A DNA stretch of 54,356 bases from Pseudoxanthomonas suwonensis (GCA_030535605.1 JAUNRQ010000006.1:1-54356); one strand, 5' to 3'; shown: positions 42,646-54,143, numbered from the stretch's first letter. The notes: a model not told the origin generated them from the letters alone. Made by a program: numbers and translations.

Positions 42646-43512
42646 ATGCGCGACAATGGCCAGCCGTTCGCATGGGTGCCCGCCTTGGTCCTGGTGATTC
42701 GCTGCGTCTGCCTGCTGGCGTTGCTGTCGTTGACCGCATGCTCGCCGCCGTCTCCGTTGTCGACCGTCGCGCCGGACGCGGCGGTGAGGGTGCATGCCGC
42801 CGCCAGTCTGGCCGAGGTCATGGAGGACGCTGCCGGCCTGTGGGAAGCCCGTGGCCATCCGCGTCCCGAGGTGTTGCTGGCCGGCTCTTCGACGCTGGCC
42901 CGGCAGATCAACGCCGGCGCACCGGGCGACGTGTTCGTCTCGGCGGACGTGTCGTGGATGGATGCCGTGGAGCAGGCAGGGCGGCTTCGCAGCGGCAGCC
43001 GCGTTGATCTGGTGGGCAATCGCCTGGTGCTGATTGCACCGCGCGGCCGCGTGCCGCAAGTGCAGATGCTGCCGGAGTTCGCCATTGCCGATGCCTTCGA
43101 AGGCCGGCTGTGCACCGGGGAGCCGGGTGTGGTGCCGATCGGCATCCATGCCCGGGATGCACTGCAGCACCTGAGGTGGTGGGATGCGCTGCAGCCGCGG
43201 ATCGTCGGTACCGACGATGTCCGCGCCGCGCTGAATTTCGTCGAGCGTGGCGAATGCGCATTGGGCATTGTCTACGCCACCGATGCTGCTGCATCCGACC
43301 GGGTTGACGTGGTGGGCGAGTTCCCGGTCGACAGCCACGGCCCGGTGATCTACCCGATGGCGGTGTTGCAGCAGGCCAGCGATCAGGGCGAGGCGTTCGC
43401 CCGTTTCCTGCGCAGTGACGCGCAGGTCCGTGCGGCATTCGAGCGACGGGGCTTCCGCTGGCTCGATGTCTCCGCGAATCCCCCGCACGACGTTTCCGCG
43501 ACGGATGGCTGA
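42646..43512 (+). CDS. modA: Molybdate ABC transporter substrate-binding protein
   Basis: A 288-residue exported protein; CLLALLSLTACSPPSP is a lipoprotein-type signal, unusual for ModA, which is usually soluble in the periplasm. The ModA fold is recognisable in VRVHAAASLAEVMEDAA, VLLAGSSTLARQINAGAPGD and VFVSAD, and in GECALGIVYATDA. It binds molybdate or tungstate. ATG 42646 lacks a strong ribosome site; the stop overlaps modB. Confidence 0.88.
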   Translation: MRDNGQPFAWVPALVLVIRCVCLLALLSLTACSPPSPLSTVAPDAAVRVHAAASLAEVMEDAAGLWEARGHPRPEVLLAGSSTLARQINAGAPGDVFVSADVSWMDAVEQAGRLRSGSRVDLVGNRLVLIAPRGRVPQVQMLPEFAIADAFEGRLCTGEPGVVPIGIHARDALQHLRWWDALQPRIVGTDDVRAALNFVERGECALGIVYATDAAASDRVDVVGEFPVDSHGPVIYPMAVLQQASDQGEAFARFLRSDAQVRAAFERRGFRWLDVSANPPHDVSATDG

Positions 43513-44221
43513 CTGGATGACGCCCGAGGCGTTCGCCGCCCTGCGACTGTCGCTGCGGGTCGCGCTGGTGGCTACGCTCGCCGGACTGCCGTTGGCGCTG
43601 GCCTGTGCCTGGTGGCTGGAGCGCCGGCGCTTTGTCGCCAAGCCGGTGGTCGAGGCGCTGGTGCAGTTGCCGATGGTGGTGCCGCCGGTCGTGCCCGGCC
43701 TGCTGCTGCTGCTGTTGTTCGGCAGCCAGGGGCCGTTGGGACGGCTGCTGGAAGCGCGCCTGGGCCTGGTCTTCGCCTTCGACTGGAAGGGCGCGGCACT
43801 GGCCGCCCTGGTGATGGCGTTTCCGTTGATGCTGCAACCGATCCGGCTGGCATTGCGGCTGGTCGATGCACGGCTGGAAGCGGCAGCGTCGACATTGGGC
43901 GCGTCACCGTGGCGGGTGTTCGTCGACATCACCCTGCCGCTGGCGGTACCGGGTCTGGTGGCTGGCGCGGTGTTGGGGTTCTGCCGCAGCCTCGGGGAGT
44001 TTGGTGCGACGATGGCATTCGTCGGCAACATCCCCGGCCAGACCCGGACGCTGCCGCTGGCCATCTACAGCCTGATGCAGACGCCCGGCGGCACCACGGC
44101 GGCACTGGGCCTGTCGTTGCTGTCGATCGCGCTGGCATTCCTGGCCCTGCTGGTGGTGCAGGGCATCGGCCGACGGCTGGAGCAACGGTTGGGCCACCGG
44201 GATCATCGCGACCATGCTTGA
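43505..44221 (+). CDS. modB: Molybdate ABC transporter permease
   Basis: A 238-residue inner-membrane permease with about five spans. The ABC permease EAA loop is seen as LEAAASTLGASPWRVFVDIT followed by LPLAVPGLVAG, and the ModB-typical SLGEFGATMAFVGNIPGQTR occurs. It overlaps modA (8 bp) and modC (8 bp), so the three genes form a tight operon. Confidence 0.93.
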   Translation: MADWMTPEAFAALRLSLRVALVATLAGLPLALACAWWLERRRFVAKPVVEALVQLPMVVPPVVPGLLLLLLFGSQGPLGRLLEARLGLVFAFDWKGAALAALVMAFPLMLQPIRLALRLVDARLEAAASTLGASPWRVFVDITLPLAVPGLVAGAVLGFCRSLGEFGATMAFVGNIPGQTRTLPLAIYSLMQTPGGTTAALGLSLLSIALAFLALLVVQGIGRRLEQRLGHRDHRDHA

Positions 44222-44876
44222 GTTCGGCCATGTGCGTGGCGACTTCCACCTGCGTTCGCAGGCACAGGTCGGCGCCGGCGTGACCGGTATCTGCGGCCCT
44301 TCGGGCAGCGGCAAGAGCACCCTGCTGGCGCTGCTGGCCGGCTTGCAGCGTCCGCGCCACGGACGCATCGCGCTGGACGGTGACGTGTTGCTGGATACCG
44401 AGACCGGCGTGTTCGTGCCGCCGTGGAAGCGGCGCGTGGGTCTGGTGTTCCAGGACGGGCAACTGTTCCCGCACATGAACGTGCGCGAGAACCTGCTGTA
44501 CGGCTTCCGCCGGCTTCCCCCCGCGCAGCGTGCGGCACTGGGTCAGGACGGGGGGATGCCGAAGGCGTTCGATGCCGTGCTGGCGATGCTGGAGCTCGCG
44601 CCGTTGCTGGCACGACGGCCGACATTGCTGTCCGGTGGCGAACGCCAACGCGTCGCGCTGGGTCGCGCGCTGCTGCATGCGCCGCGCCTGCTGCTGCTGG
44701 ACGAGCCGCTGTCGGCACTGGACGACCGCCTGCGTGCGCAGATCCTCCCGTTCCTGATGCGCATCAAGCGCGAGAGCGCGGTACCGATGGTCTACGTCAG
44801 CCATCGCATGGACGAGCTGGAATTCCACGCCGATCGGGTGCTGGCGATGGACGCGGGCAGGTTGGGGCCGGCCTGA
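44214..44876 (+). CDS. modC: Molybdate ABC transporter ATP-binding protein, short form
   Basis: A 220-residue ATPase with Walker A GPSGSGKSTLLALL, signature LSGGERQRVALGRAL and Walker B LLLLDEPLSALDD. Standard ModC is about 350 residues with a C-terminal Mop/TOBE domain; this one ends after the ATPase domain, so it lacks that regulatory molybdate-binding part. Confidence 0.88.
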   Translation: MLEFGHVRGDFHLRSQAQVGAGVTGICGPSGSGKSTLLALLAGLQRPRHGRIALDGDVLLDTETGVFVPPWKRRVGLVFQDGQLFPHMNVRENLLYGFRRLPPAQRAALGQDGGMPKAFDAVLAMLELAPLLARRPTLLSGGERQRVALGRALLHAPRLLLLDEPLSALDDRLRAQILPFLMRIKRESAVPMVYVSHRMDELEFHADRVLAMDAGRLGPA

Positions 44877-44984
44877 TCGTGGGGACGACGGGCCGCTGAC
44901 GCCCGCCCGCACGCGCCGCAACATCCCGGAAATCTCTCGGCGGCATTGGCCGGGATTCCCTGGCCGGTCTGTCAAAATGCACCC

Positions 44985-46916
44985 ATGCCTTTGATCACCC
45001 TCAACGCCGTCGACGTCGGTTTCGGCGGCCCGCTGCTGCTGGAAGGCGTCGGCCTGTCCATCGAACCCGGCGAGCGCATCGCGCTGATCGGCCGCAACGG
45101 TGCCGGCAAGTCCACCCTGCTCAAACTGCTGTCCGGGGAAATGCGGCCGGACGATGGCGAGGTGCGGCTGGAATCCGGCCGTCGCGTCGCCAGGCTGGAA
45201 CAGGAAGTGCCGCAGGACGCCTCCGGCAGCGTCTTCGACGTGGTCGCCGACGGACTCGGCGAAGCCGGTGCCCTGCTGGCCCGTTATCACCACCTGTTGC
45301 TGGATGCGGACGTCGACCTGGACGCACTGGCACAGGTGCAGGCGCGGATCGAGGCGGCCGACGCCTGGTCGCTGGACACGCGCGTGGCCGACACGCTCAG
45401 CCGCCTGTCGCTGGACGGTGATGCGGATTTCGCGCGGCTTTCCGGTGGCATGAAGCGCCGCGTGCTGCTGGCGCGGGCGCTGGTGCAGCAGCCGGACCTG
45501 CTGTTGCTGGACGAGCCGACCAACCATCTGGACATCGCCGCGATCGACTGGCTGGAAGCCTTCCTGAAACAGTGGAGCGGGGCGCTGGTGTTCATCACCC
45601 ATGACCGCCGCTTCCTGCGAGAGCTGGCCACGCGCATCGTCGAGGTCGACCGGGGTCAGCTCACCAGCTGGCCGGGCGACTGGGAAAACTACCTGCGTCG
45701 CCGCGACGAGCGGCTGAATGCCGAAGCACAGGAGAACGCCCGCTTCGACAAGCTGCTGGCGCAGGAGGAAGCGTGGATTCGCCAAGGCATCAAGGCCCGC
45801 CGGACCCGCGACGAAGGCCGGGTGCGTCGGCTCAAGCAGATGCGGACGGAGCGGGCGGCGCGACGCGCGCAGACCGGCAACGTCAGGATGGCCATGGCCG
45901 ACGCCCAGGCCTCGGGCCGCAAGGTGATCGAGGCCAGGGACGTGCGCTTCGCCCATGGCGACACGCTGCTGGTGGACGACTTCTCCACCGTGATCCTGCG
46001 TGGTGATCGCATCGGCCTGATCGGCCCCAACGGCAGCGGCAAGACCACGTTGCTGAAACTGTTGCTGGGCCAGTTGCAGCCGCAGGCGGGCAGCATCGTG
46101 CAGGGCACGCAACTGCAGATCGCCTACTTCGACCAGTACCGCAACACCCTGCGCGAAGACTGGAATGCCATCGACAACGTCGCCGAAGGCCGCGACAGTG
46201 TCGAAGTCGGTGGCCGTCGCAAGCATGTCCTTGGCTACCTGCAGGACTTCCTGTTCACGCCGGAACGCGCGCGCGCGCCCATCACCCGCCTGTCCGGTGG
46301 CGAGCGCAATCGTCTGCTGCTGGCCAAGCTGTTCGCGCAGCCGGCCAACCTGCTGGTGATGGACGAACCGACCAACGACCTGGATGTCGAAACGCTGGAG
46401 CTGCTGGAAGACCTGCTGGCCGACTACCCCGGCACCTTGCTGCTGGTCAGCCACGACCGCGACTTCCTCGACAACGTGGTGACGTCGACGCTGGTGATGG
46501 AAGGACATGGACGCGTCGGCGAATACGTCGGCGGTTACAGCGACTGGCTGCGGCAGCGGCCGGAGCCGGCCGCGCAGCCCGCGACTGCACCGGCCGGGGA
46601 AGCTGGCGAGACCGCGCCAACCACGACTCCGTTGTCAAACCCCGCGACCGGCCCCGCGCCCGTGACCTCCACCACGCCGCCCTCGGCTCCCGCCAGGCGC
46701 AAGCTCGGCTACAAGGACGCGCGCGAACTCGACGCCCTGCCGGCGCGCATCGAACGGCTCGAAGCCGACATCGCCGCGTTCACCGCGCGCATGAACGATC
46801 CCGGCTACTTCGCCCGCGACGCCGAGGCCATCACCGCCGACAACGCGGCGCTCGCCTCACTGCAAGCAGAGTTGGACACCGCCTACGCGCGCTGGGACGA
46901 GCTGGAGGCCCTGTAG
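44985..46916 (+). CDS. uup: ABC-F family ATPase Uup
   Basis: A 643-residue soluble protein with two ABC cassettes (Walker A LIGRNGAGKSTLL and LIGPNGSGKTTLL; signatures RLSGGMKRRVLLARAL and RLSGGERNRLLLAKLF), the interdomain linker, and a C-terminal coiled coil (YKDARELDALPARIERLEAD onward) typical of Uup. ABC-F proteins act on ribosomes; Uup also affects precise transposon excision in E. coli. ATG 44985 matches the family start MPLITLNAVDVGF. Confidence 0.93.
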   Translation: MPLITLNAVDVGFGGPLLLEGVGLSIEPGERIALIGRNGAGKSTLLKLLSGEMRPDDGEVRLESGRRVARLEQEVPQDASGSVFDVVADGLGEAGALLARYHHLLLDADVDLDALAQVQARIEAADAWSLDTRVADTLSRLSLDGDADFARLSGGMKRRVLLARALVQQPDLLLLDEPTNHLDIAAIDWLEAFLKQWSGALVFITHDRRFLRELATRIVEVDRGQLTSWPGDWENYLRRRDERLNAEAQENARFDKLLAQEEAWIRQGIKARRTRDEGRVRRLKQMRTERAARRAQTGNVRMAMADAQASGRKVIEARDVRFAHGDTLLVDDFSTVILRGDRIGLIGPNGSGKTTLLKLLLGQLQPQAGSIVQGTQLQIAYFDQYRNTLREDWNAIDNVAEGRDSVEVGGRRKHVLGYLQDFLFTPERARAPITRLSGGERNRLLLAKLFAQPANLLVMDEPTNDLDVETLELLEDLLADYPGTLLLVSHDRDFLDNVVTSTLVMEGHGRVGEYVGGYSDWLRQRPEPAAQPATAPAGEAGETAPTTTPLSNPATGPAPVTSTTPPSAPARRKLGYKDARELDALPARIERLEADIAAFTARMNDPGYFARDAEAITADNAALASLQAELDTAYARWDELEAL

Positions 46917-46983
46917 GAGCGACCCTGGTCGCGACAGCGCACAACGCATATCGCAAGGCTCGTGTCGCGACCAGGGTCGCTCC
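46916..46983. repeat. REP-like palindrome at the uup stop
   Basis: GGAGCGACCCTGGTCGCGAC (46916-46935) and its perfect 20-bp inverse complement (46964-46983) flank 28 bases. The G of the uup stop codon is its first base. This sequence type is dispersed in Xanthomonadaceae genomes and may also end transcription. Confidence 0.8.
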
Positions 46984-47087
46984 TGCAGAGAAGCTGGGCG
47001 GGTGCGTCAGGGCCAGGACAGCCCGTGGTGATGCCTGGCGGGTGCGTCAGCGCCCGGCCATCCAATGCGGATGAACTTGCGGATACG

Positions 47088-49082
<1,995 letters not shown>

Positions 49083-49317
49083 GCGGTTGGCCAATGGATG
49101 CAGTAGCGACAACTGTACCCCGCGCCGCCGAGTGATGCTCGGCGCTGCATGCCCATTGATCGCACGTGGACATGTGGAGCCGACTCGGTCTCTTGCACCT
49201 CAACAGTCTCGCAATTGACAAACCTGATCAATTGCCGGAAGACGGTCAGGTACCCACCGGAATAGGGACTCATCGCATGGGTAAGGGGATTCGACTTGCT
49301 TCAGTTTTGGTTCGGTC

Positions 49318-50217
49318 GTGATTCTAGCCGGCGCAGTTCCTTGCGAACACTTTTTTGACATTGTACAGGTCGTCGTGAGGAGAATTACTTCCGATGGTTA
49401 TTCGGTGAGTTGTGTTAGCGCTGGTTGTGGTTCTATGACGGCTTCGTACGCCCCACCCATTCGCAATCGGCCGGAAATGGGTGGGGGAGGCGGTGCTCTT
49501 GTGATGCAAATGACCAAATCACAGTTCTGCCCTAATGCCCTGAGTCCACCGAAGTCGCCGGGAATCATCGTGGTGGGCCAAGGTGCTTGGCAGGCAAATG
49601 GTTGTGGCCCTCAGTCGCATGGAAGCAAGGGGTTACTGAGCGGAGCCCTTGCCGTCTTTTCGAGCCACAGCTGCTCCGGGGACATTGATGCGCCTTATCC
49701 AGGGGTGAGCTTCAAGGCAGCCTGTGATACCCATGATCGATGCTGGGCCGCCGCGACTCCACGCGCAGAGTGTGATCACGCGTTCGGAGTGACTCTGGAG
49801 GCAACGTGTAGCGAGTTGAAGCACTTGGCGGCTGACGGGAACAGTAGGGCGCAGATGTTCTTCGCGGACCGAATGGTGGAGAAATTCCTGCCTGACCTCG
49901 CGACGCAAGGCCTTGATCTGGATGATCCGCAGGATCAGCAATTGTTCGCCGATTTCGCCCAGGCACGCACATACGTCAGCATGTTGCTGGGTGAAACACG
50001 CAGTCCGTTTGTCGCCTATCTCGCAGGACAAATGGAGTCTGCCGGTACTCCGGGCGCTCCGCCCGAACCCATCGCTGCGAGCCTGGAATTGGCTTCGGAC
50101 CTCGGAGACCCCCGCGCCGCGTGCATGAGTGAGCGCTTCTCCACATCACACCCTGGAATGAATGCAAACCTGGTGATGATTGCGTATTCGGGGTTGTCCG
50201 CTTCAGCAACGCGTTGA
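49318..50217 (+). CDS. Phospholipase A2-like protein, uncertain start
   Basis: An open frame of 299 residues whose first codons are uncertain (GTG 49318; no clear ribosome site). The region KAACDTHDRCWAAA fits the catalytic Ca-binding/His-Asp motif of phospholipase A2 (CxxHDxCW/Y), with further cysteines in SCSGDIDAPYPG, ECDHAFGVTLEATC. A second frame just upstream (ATG 49277) could supply a signal-like start MGKGIRLASVLVR, so a frameshift is possible. Codon use is less GC-biased than in neighbours, suggesting acquisition. It faces dnaG. If exported it would hydrolyse phospholipids, perhaps as an effector. Confidence 0.5.
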   Translation: MILAGAVPCEHFFDIVQVVVRRITSDGYSVSCVSAGCGSMTASYAPPIRNRPEMGGGGGALVMQMTKSQFCPNALSPPKSPGIIVVGQGAWQANGCGPQSHGSKGLLSGALAVFSSHSCSGDIDAPYPGVSFKAACDTHDRCWAAATPRAECDHAFGVTLEATCSELKHLAADGNSRAQMFFADRMVEKFLPDLATQGLDLDDPQDQQLFADFAQARTYVSMLLGETRSPFVAYLAGQMESAGTPGAPPEPIAASLELASDLGDPRAACMSERFSTSHPGMNANLVMIAYSGLSASATR

Positions 50218-50296
50218 TGGTCGTTCCTCCACCACCGCACGGTCGGACGGCCCAGCTTGAGGCAATCGCCGCAGGATTTTCGCTCGCACACGTTTT

Positions 50297-52018
50297 TCAG
50301 AGGCGTGTCGCCAGCAACCGTCGCAACTCCAGTTTTTCATCGTCATCCAGTTGTTTCAGGCGCAACTGCAGTTGATCGATGCGCTGCTGGATGGCCTGCC
50401 GTTGCAAGCCGGCCAGTGCGTCGCGGAATTCCAGGGTCCAGACATTCTCGTCCCCCGGAAGCGACTGGCTGGCGAGCGTTTGCAGCGCGGCGGCAGCGGG
50501 GTGGTCGCGGAACTGCTCCAGCAGCGCGCCGGTGTTGATGTCCGGCCGCTCGTGGATGGCATCCAGCAGTTGCAGCAACAGCGGGACGCCGGGCTGCTGG
50601 AGCCGGGAAAACGCGAAGGGCGGGGTGGCCATCAATCCCAGCGCCGGCTGTTGCAGCAGCAGCGCGATGACCGCGCGCACCAGGCTGCGGCGCGGTGCCG
50701 CGCTGCCGCGTGCCCGCGGAGTAGCCCGCTGTGTCGGAACGTGGGTTTGTGGCGGGGCGTTGCTGGCGCCCACGCCGGTCAACTCGGTCAGGCGCGCCCG
50801 CATCAGGTCGCCGAACGCGCCATCCGGGATCTGTGCCAGCAGCGGCCGCACGCGCTCGGCCAGCCGCGCCTTGCCGTCCAGCGTGGACAGGTTGACGTCG
50901 CTGGCGTGGGTGTCGAAGAAGAACCGCGACAGGGGCACGGCGTCACGCAGGCGGGCATTGAAGCCGTCTGCACCTTCTGCCCGCACCAGCGAGTCCGGGT
51001 CCTCGCCGTCCGGCAGGAACAGGAAGAACGCCTGTCGGCCGTCGCGCATGCGCGGCAGGACCGATTCCATGGCGCGCACGGCGGCGCGACGTCCGGCGCT
51101 GTCCCCGTCGAAGCAGAAATACACGTCCGGGGCATTGCGGAACAGCAGTTCGGCGTGTTCCGGCGTGGTTGCCGTACCAAGCGTGGCCACCGCATCGGGG
51201 ACGCCATGCTGGGCCAGCGCGACCACGTCCATGTAGCCTTCGGTGACGATCAGCCGCTCGATCTTCGCCAACGCCTGCCGCACCTGCCACAAGCCGTACA
51301 GCTCGCGACCCTTGTGGAACAACGGCGTTTCCGGCGAGTTGAGATACTTGGGCGCATCCTCCGGGTCGATCACCCGTCCGCCAAAGGCGATCACCCGGCC
51401 GCGGCGGTCGTGGATGGGAAACATCACCCGGTTGCGGAACTTGTCGTAGACATTGCCGCGGTCGTTTCGCGAGAACAGGCCGGCCTTCTCCAGCAGCTGC
51501 ATGCGTCGCGCATCGGTGCCCAGGGCATCGCGCAGGCCGCTGTAGCCCTCGGGGGCATAGCCGATGCCGTATCGCTCGATGATGTCCGCATCCAGCCCTC
51601 GCCCGTGCAGATAGGTGCGAGCAAGGTCGCTGGCCGCGAGCTGGGCGCGGAAGTATTGCTGGCTGGCCTGCATCGCCTTGAGCAACGGCTCGGTGTCGGG
51701 GTTGACGTTGCGCTGGCGGGTATCGCGCGGGACTTCCAGTCCGGCGTGGCGGGCCAGTTCGTCCACCGCATCGAGGAACTCGAGCCGGTCGTATTCCATC
51801 AGGAAGCTGATCGCGGTTCCGTGCGCCCCGCAGCCGAAGCAGTGGTAGAACTGCTTGGTCGGGGACACCGTGAACGACGGCGAGCGCTCGTCGTGGAACG
51901 GGCAGCGTGCCGAAAATTCGCGCCCCTGCTTTTTCAGCGGCACCCGCGCGTTGACCACGTCGACGATGTCGGTGCGTGCGAGCAGTTCGTCGATGAACGC
52001 GTCGGGGATGCGGGCCAT
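50297..52018 (-). CDS. dnaG: DNA primase DnaG
   Basis: A 573-residue replicative primase that makes RNA primers at the fork. CHC2 zinc finger near the N-terminus (CPFHDERSPSF ... YHCFGCGAHG), Toprim catalytic residues in LIVTEGYMDVVALAQ and YFCFDGDSAGRRAA, and a C-terminal DnaB-binding helical domain (from about residue 430). Starts at ATG 52018. It belongs to the rpsU-dnaG-rpoD group of genes, but rpoD does not follow here. Confidence 0.96.
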   Translation of the reverse strand: MARIPDAFIDELLARTDIVDVVNARVPLKKQGREFSARCPFHDERSPSFTVSPTKQFYHCFGCGAHGTAISFLMEYDRLEFLDAVDELARHAGLEVPRDTRQRNVNPDTEPLLKAMQASQQYFRAQLAASDLARTYLHGRGLDADIIERYGIGYAPEGYSGLRDALGTDARRMQLLEKAGLFSRNDRGNVYDKFRNRVMFPIHDRRGRVIAFGGRVIDPEDAPKYLNSPETPLFHKGRELYGLWQVRQALAKIERLIVTEGYMDVVALAQHGVPDAVATLGTATTPEHAELLFRNAPDVYFCFDGDSAGRRAAVRAMESVLPRMRDGRQAFFLFLPDGEDPDSLVRAEGADGFNARLRDAVPLSRFFFDTHASDVNLSTLDGKARLAERVRPLLAQIPDGAFGDLMRARLTELTGVGASNAPPQTHVPTQRATPRARGSAAPRRSLVRAVIALLLQQPALGLMATPPFAFSRLQQPGVPLLLQLLDAIHERPDINTGALLEQFRDHPAAAALQTLASQSLPGDENVWTLEFRDALAGLQRQAIQQRIDQLQLRLKQLDDDEKLELRRLLATRL

Positions 52019-52061
52019 GGGGCCAGTTTACGGTGCCCGCACAGTCGCTGCGGTCATGCCG

Positions 52062-53060
52062 TCAGTCCTGCGGCCGTGGCCGGCTGCGCTCGTCGATGAT
52101 CGCGGTCACGACCGCGCCGCTGAACAGGATCATCGCCGCGTAGTAGACCCACAGCATGGTCAGCGCCAACGCGCCCATGGCGCCGTACGCCGAGCCGGTC
52201 GGAGCCCGCTGCAGGTACCAGGCGATGGCCAGCCGGCCCAGCACGAACAGCACCGCGGTCAGGAAGCCGCCGCCCACTGCCAGGCGCCAGCGCACCCGTC
52301 GGTCCGGCAGGAACTGGTACATGAAGGCGAAGGCCACGGTGTAGACGATCAGCGACGCCAGCGTCGCCACCATCGGCTGCGCCAGCGAGGCGGAGGCCAG
52401 CAGCAGTTCCAGCACGGTGGTCACGGTCATCGACACCAGCAGCAGGAAAGCCAGTGCCAGCAGCAGGCCGAACGAAAACAGGCGCTTCTTCAGCCAGTCA
52501 CCGATGCCGGCCAGCGCCGTGGCATCGGTGCGGAAGGTGCGGTTGAGCGCGTCCTGCAGTTGCGCGAACACGGCGGTGGCGCCGACCAGCAGCAGGCCGA
52601 TCGACCACCAGCCGGCGATGGAGCCGGTGTCCGGCCGGGCGCGGGCGTTGTCGATCACGGTCCGCGCCACGGTCGTCGCCTCCGGCCCCACCAGCAGGTC
52701 GATCTGTTCCAGAAGCGCGCTCTGGACATCCGGCAGGCTGGCGGTCAGCCACAGCAGCAGCAACATCAGCGGTGCTAGCGACAGCACCGCGTAGAACGCC
52801 AATGCCGCGGCCTGGGTGATGACATCGGCGTCCAGGAAGCGGCGCAGCATGGCCATGGCGGTGTTGCCGACGGTCGCCCGGCGGATCACCTGCCGGGTGC
52901 TGGGCGGCGGCGGGGCGCCGTCGGCTTCGGTGATGGAAGCCTCGGAGGTCGGGTCCAGCGCATCCGGCAATGCGTCGGCATCGGCATCACTGCCGGGATG
53001 CTTGCCGGCTCCAGCGCGGTGGTCGGCGGCTGGGCGGCGATGTGATGGCGGGGTGCTCAT
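52062..53060 (-). CDS. YihY/BrkB family inner-membrane protein
   Basis: A 332-residue protein with six predicted spans after a hydrophilic, acidic N-terminal stretch of about 60 residues. Family-typical parts are ITQAAALAFYAVLSLAPLML, LQDALNRTFRT, YQFLPDRRVRWRLAVGGGF and GAMGALALTMLWVYYAAMI. Molecular function is not established; it is not the ribonuclease BN once proposed. ATG 53060. Confidence 0.9.
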   Translation of the reverse strand: MSTPPSHRRPAADHRAGAGKHPGSDADADALPDALDPTSEASITEADGAPPPPSTRQVIRRATVGNTAMAMLRRFLDADVITQAAALAFYAVLSLAPLMLLLLWLTASLPDVQSALLEQIDLLVGPEATTVARTVIDNARARPDTGSIAGWWSIGLLLVGATAVFAQLQDALNRTFRTDATALAGIGDWLKKRLFSFGLLLALAFLLLVSMTVTTVLELLLASASLAQPMVATLASLIVYTVAFAFMYQFLPDRRVRWRLAVGGGFLTAVLFVLGRLAIAWYLQRAPTGSAYGAMGALALTMLWVYYAAMILFSGAVVTAIIDERSRPRPQD

Positions 53061-53096
53061 CCGGGCGACTTTGCCCGAGGCGGCGTCGACGCCCGG

Positions 53097-53600
53097 TCAG
53101 GGCCGCGCCTGGGCCGCCAGCGCCGCCAGTGCCTCGCCCTGCATCCGCTGGGTGGTCCATTCATCCTGACCGGTCGCCCCGAGCCGGCGGTAGAAAGCGA
53201 TGGCCGGCGTGTTCCAATCCAGTACCGACCACTCGAACCTGGCGCAGTCCCGCTGCACGGCGATGTGCGCGAGCTGGCGCATCAACGCCAGACCCACGCC
53301 GGCGCCGCGGAACTGCGGGCGCACGAACAGATCTTCCAGCCACAGGCCGCGGCGGGCCTTCCAGGTGCTGAAGGTGTGGAAAAACAGGGCGAAGCCGGCG
53401 GGCAGGCCGTCGGCCTCGGCGATCAACACTTCGGCGGCCGGCTGCTCGCCGAACAACCGGTCCCGCAGCAGCGCCTCGGTCGCCACCACTTCGTCCGGCG
53501 CGTGCTCGTACTCGGCCAGTTCGCGGATGAATGCGAGGATCAGAGGGACATCGCCGACATGCGCCGGGCGGATGGCCAATGCGGTCGCTGACTCGGGCAC
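53097..53600 (-). CDS. GNAT family N-acetyltransferase
   Basis: A 167-residue acetyltransferase with the acetyl-CoA loop FVRPQFRGAGVGLALMRQL (R/Q-x-x-G-x-G/A) preceded by LWLEDLF, and RLGATGQDEW near the end. The layout resembles diamine/spermidine acetyltransferase-type GNATs, but the substrate is uncertain. The likely start is GTG 53600. Confidence 0.85.
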   Translation of the reverse strand: MPESATALAIRPAHVGDVPLILAFIRELAEYEHAPDEVVATEALLRDRLFGEQPAAEVLIAEADGLPAGFALFFHTFSTWKARRGLWLEDLFVRPQFRGAGVGLALMRQLAHIAVQRDCARFEWSVLDWNTPAIAFYRRLGATGQDEWTTQRMQGEALAALAAQARP

Positions 53601-53613
53601 GGGGTGGTCCCGC

Positions 53614-54057
53614 TCAGCCCAGCCGCTGCTTCACCAGGCGCGAGACCTCGCCCATGTCGGCCTTGCCGGCCAGTTGCGGCTTGAGCACGCCCATCAGCTT
53701 GCCCATGTCGGCGGCGCCGGACGCACCGGTGCTGGCGATGGCCGCATCGATGGCGGCGAGGATGTCGGCTTCGCCCATCTTCTCGGGCAGGTAGCGCCGG
53801 ATGATGGCGATCTCGTTGCGCTCGATCGCGGCCAGGTCCTCGCGGTTCGCGGCTTCGTACTGGCTCAGCGAGTCCTTGCGCTGCTTGACCATCTTTTCCA
53901 GCACGGCCAGCACCTGGGCGTCGTCCAGTTCGATCCTCTCGTCGACTTCGCGCTGCTTGATCGCGGCATTGACCAGGCGGATGGTGCCGAGTGCGTCCTT
54001 GTCGCCGGACTTCATCGCGGCCTTCATGTCATCGGTGAGGCGGGTCTTGAGGCTCAT
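53614..54057 (-). CDS. yqeY: GatB/YqeY domain protein
   Basis: A 147-residue protein of the YqeY family (MSLKTRLTDDMKAAMKSGDK, IRLVNAAIKQREVDERIELD, IIRRYLPEKMGE, LKPQLAGKADMGEVSRLVK), related to the tRNA-binding tail of GatB. It commonly lies between rpsU and dnaG. ATG 54057. Confidence 0.93.
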   Translation of the reverse strand: MSLKTRLTDDMKAAMKSGDKDALGTIRLVNAAIKQREVDERIELDDAQVLAVLEKMVKQRKDSLSQYEAANREDLAAIERNEIAIIRRYLPEKMGEADILAAIDAAIASTGASGAADMGKLMGVLKPQLAGKADMGEVSRLVKQRLG

Positions 54058-54121
54058 GGGGATTCCCTTGGGATGGCGGTGAAAGAATGCGGCGGCAGCG
54101 GTGGAGTGTCGCGCGTGCCAA

Positions 54122-54143
54122 GGTCCGGCCACAAGGCCGGACC
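54122..54143. repeat. GC-rich hairpin upstream of yqeY
   Basis: Arms GGTCCGGCC and GGCCGGACC around ACAA, 65 bases before the yqeY start codon on the minus strand, without a T tract. Nothing else is seen in 54058-54206. Confidence 0.5.

Noticed and set aside
46994..47087. Short direct repeats GCGGGTGCGTCAG between uup and the S9 peptidase gene
   Set aside because: Only two copies with small differences; no feature could be linked to them.
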